Positions 4,223 through 6,225 of a stretch of DNA of 6,225 nucleotides are shown piece after piece (within the stretch, counting starts at the first letter, position 1; each line of letters starts with the position of its first letter). The stretch covers positions 1 to 6,225 of the forward strand of contig JAQSVY010000137.1 of assembly GCA_029266935.1 (NCBI GenBank). Reading direction: 5' to 3'. Made by a program: the position numbers and the translations under genes. The DNA is from Burkholderiales bacterium (GTDB lineage: Bacteria > Pseudomonadota > Gammaproteobacteria > Burkholderiales > SG8-39). Below the pieces are notes generated by a model. That model ran no database searches. It saw only the letters and a program-made list of their open reading frames with translations, and was not told the origin of the DNA.

Positions 4223-6225
4223 AGGAACTTCCCTACCAAGCGATCCCAGGTGCTCGGATTCTGGATGACCTCGGCCCGGTAGAACGAGGGGCATAGCGCG
4301 GCGGCATGCGCGTTCTCGCCGCACAGCCCGCAGCCGACGCAGCCCTCTACCACCGTGGCCACCGGGTCGCGCCGCAGCGGATCGGGGTTGTCCCTGACGG
4401 TGAGGGTGGGGCAGCCGGAGAGGCGGATGCAGGAGTGATCCCCCGTGCAGGTGTCCTCGTCGACCCCGTACTTCACGCGCACGGTTCTCTTTCCCTCGGA
4501 GAGCTGCTTTGCAGTGAAAGGCTTCAGGCGGCGTTGCCGCTCGAGCTGGCATTCGCCTTCGGCGACGATCACCTTGAGGCCCTTCTCCTTGGTGGTCATC
4601 GCCTCCTTGTAGGCGCGGGCCACCTCGCCGACGTTGTAGTTATTCACGGTACGCAGCCATTTCACGCCCAGCCCGGTAAGGGTGTTTTCGATGGTGCGGT
4701 CGGCGTGCGCCGCGCTCTTGCCCATCGCGTCGTCGCGCGCGACTTGGGAAGGCGACGAGATCAGCTCCTGGGTGCCGGTGGCCGAGGCATAGCCGTTCTT
4801 CATGATGACCAGCACGCCGTCGCCCTTGTTCATCAGATTCGACGCCACGCCGCTGAGAAGACCGTTGTGCCAGAACCCGCCGTCGCCCATGACGGCGACA
4901 GCGCGCTTCGATTGCATGGGCGAGACGCCGGCGGCAGCGGCCAGGCTCATGCCGTACCCGAGCAGCGTGTTCCCCTGCGAGAAGGGCTCGAACGAGGCGA
5001 AGGCATGGCAGCCGACGTCCATCGATACGTGCGGCCGTCCGATGTCCTGCGCCACGAGCTTCATCGCCGAGAACACCGGGCGCTCGGGGCAGCCGATGCA
5101 GAAGGTCGGCGGACGCACGGGTAGGGCGCCGAGCAGCGAGGTATCGATATGCGCTGCGCGCTGCGAGAGAAACTTGGCGATGCCGCGCACCATCGCCTCG
5201 GCGCTGTACTCGCCGGCCATGTGCATGCAGTCCTTGCCGTGCAGCTTCGCCTGCACGTCGGCACGGCGCAGGAACATCGCGATTTCCTGCTCGACGAACT
5301 CCGGCTGTCCTTCTTCAAGGACCAGGACCGCTTTCTTTGAAGCACAAAAAGCGTTGATCTCCTCCGGCACGAGCGGGTAGACGACGTTCAGCGCGAGGAT
5401 CGGGAGGCGGCTCGCGCCGAACTGGTCGGCGAGCCCCAGCGTGCGCAGCGCGCGGTGAAGGCCGTTGTAGAGGCCGCCCTGCACGATGATGCCGAGGCCC
5501 TTTTCGGCGCCGTCGAAGTGCTCGTTCAGCTTCTTTTCGAGGATGAAGCGGCGCGCCGCCGGCAGGCGCACGTCGTTCTTGAGCTTCTCCTGCCGGAAGG
5601 TCGCCGGCGGGTGGGCGAGCCGGTCGTAGATGAACTCCTTCGGCGGGCCTTCCAGCTTTTCTCTCGTCGAAACTGCGGGTGAAAGGTTTTTCTTGGTAGC
5701 GAAAGAACCCCGGACATGGCAGGCGCGGATGCGCAGTTCCATCATCACCGGCGTGTTGGAGGCTTCGGAGAGCTCGAAGCCGCGCTCGACCATCTCGACG
5801 ATCGTCGGCAGGTTGGGCCGCGGGTCGAGGAGCCACATCAGGGACTTCAGTGCGAAAGCGTGGCTTCGTTCCTGCGCCACCACGCCGCCTTCGCCGTAGT
5901 CCTCGCCGAGCACGATCAGCGTGCCGCCCATCACGCCGGCGCTCGCCAGGTAGGAGAGGGCATCGGCGGCGACGTTCGTGCCGACGATCGACTTCCAGGT
6001 CACGGCGCCGCGCGCCGGGTAGTTGATGGAAGCGCCCAGCATCGCCGCGGCCGAAGCCTCGCTGGTGCAGGCCTCGACATGGACGCCGAGCTCGTCCAGG
6101 TAGTCGCGCGCCTGCACCATCACGTCGAGCAGGTGCGATACGGGCGCGCCCTGGTAGCCGCCGACGTAGGACACGCCCGACTGCAGCAGCGCCTTGGTCA
6201 CGGCGAGGATGCCCTCGCCGTGGAA
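4219..6225 (-). CDS. iorA: Indolepyruvate ferredoxin oxidoreductase, alpha subunit, 5' end missing
   Basis: The catalytic, thiamine diphosphate-binding subunit; 668 codons are visible and the frame is open through the right edge (first visible residues FHGEGILAV), so the true start lies outside. Residue numbers here count from the first visible codon. Residues 1-200 match the pyruvate oxidoreductase N-terminal domain, with GGYQGAPVSHLL in the place of the GTP-x-S motif and Glu56 in EACTSEASAAAMLGAS as the likely cofactor-activating Glu. CIGCPERPVF begins at 376, as is typical of IorA. The TPP/Mg motif is GDG at 447-449 with Asn477 in IMKNGYAS. The C-terminus is a ferredoxin-like domain: Cys593-x2-Asp596-x2-Cys599-x5-Cys605-Pro and Cys629-x2-Cys632-x2-Cys635-x9-Cys645-Pro. 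The enzyme makes aryl-acetyl-CoA from aryl-2-oxoacids and passes electrons through these clusters. The GTG at 6201 is internal, not the start. The stop overlaps iorB by 4 bases. Confidence 0.93.
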   Translation of the reverse strand, partial: FHGEGILAVTKALLQSGVSYVGGYQGAPVSHLLDVMVQARDYLDELGVHVEACTSEASAAAMLGASINYPARGAVTWKSIVGTNVAADALSYLASAGVMGGTLIVLGEDYGEGGVVAQERSHAFALKSLMWLLDPRPNLPTIVEMVERGFELSEASNTPVMMELRIRACHVRGSFATKKNLSPAVSTREKLEGPPKEFIYDRLAHPPATFRQEKLKNDVRLPAARRFILEKKLNEHFDGAEKGLGIIVQGGLYNGLHRALRTLGLADQFGASRLPILALNVVYPLVPEEINAFCASKKAVLVLEEGQPEFVEQEIAMFLRRADVQAKLHGKDCMHMAGEYSAEAMVRGIAKFLSQRAAHIDTSLLGALPVRPPTFCIGCPERPVFSAMKLVAQDIGRPHVSMDVGCHAFASFEPFSQGNTLLGYGMSLAAAAGVSPMQSKRAVAVMGDGGFWHNGLLSGVASNLMNKGDGVLVIMKNGYASATGTQELISSPSQVARDDAMGKSAAHADRTIENTLTGLGVKWLRTVNNYNVGEVARAYKEAMTTKEKGLKVIVAEGECQLERQRRLKPFTAKQLSEGKRTVRVKYGVDEDTCTGDHSCIRLSGCPTLTVRDNPDPLRRDPVATVVEGCVGCGLCGENAHAAALCPSFYRAEVIQNPSTWDRLVGKFL
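4228..4234 (-). promoter_or_regulatory. Ribosome binding site of iorB
   Basis: On the coding strand AGGGAAG lies five bases before the GTG start of iorB, inside the last codons of iorA. It is the best Shine-Dalgarno match at any of the gene junctions in this window and supports GTG 4222 over any start further upstream. Confidence 0.55.

Noticed and set aside
2384..4282. A 632-codon open frame on the plus strand opposite iorB.
   Set aside because: It lies antisense to a clearly conserved gene, has no recognisable domain, and has the Arg/Ala/Val-rich composition typical of shadow frames in GC-rich DNA.
4223..4552. An upstream extension of iorB by 110 codons.
   Set aside because: The extra residues are arginine- and proline-rich shadow of the conserved Fe-S domain of iorA, while the GTG at 4222 has a ribosome site and a GTGA overlap.

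Overview
The window is a GC-rich stretch with GC-ending codon preference and six genes, all on the minus strand. Reading from the right edge leftwards (the direction of transcription), they are: iorA (5' end cut off), iorB, a gentisate 1,2-dioxygenase-family double cupin, an alpha/beta hydrolase of the kynurenine formamidase-like type, a transglutaminase-like protein, and the first 65 codons of a glycerate 2-kinase (cut off by the left edge). The long-form IorA and IorB and the codon style suggest a proteobacterium, probably a betaproteobacterium near Burkholderiales. That placement rests on family resemblance recalled from memory, not on a search.

Layout: iorA 6225-4219, iorB 4222-2762, dioxygenase 2736-1687, hydrolase 1690-836, transglutaminase-like 839-195, glycerate kinase 195-1. 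Four of the five junctions overlap (GTGA, ATGA, GTGA, TGATG). The fifth has a gap of only 25 bases. There is no room for an internal promoter or terminator, so this is almost certainly one polycistronic, translationally coupled operon. Its promoter lies beyond the right edge and its end beyond the left edge. I see no RNA genes, mobile elements, CRISPR arrays or long repeats.

Function: IorAB oxidatively decarboxylates aryl-2-oxoacids such as indolepyruvate to aryl-acetyl-CoA and reduces ferredoxin. The dioxygenase family opens gentisate-like or salicylate-like rings with a single mononuclear iron. The hydrolase resembles arylformamidases and esterases. Glycerate 2-kinase feeds glycerate into central metabolism. 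Together they suggest catabolism of an aromatic compound, possibly derived from an aromatic amino acid. I cannot match the combination, especially the transglutaminase-like member, to a described pathway, and no maleylpyruvate isomerase or fumarylpyruvate hydrolase is visible. The most notable sequence details are a Cys-x2-Asp-x2-Cys iron-sulfur motif and a stretched second Fe-S motif in IorA, a Thr in place of the usual catalytic Asp in the transglutaminase-like protein, and a degenerate second metal site in the dioxygenase.
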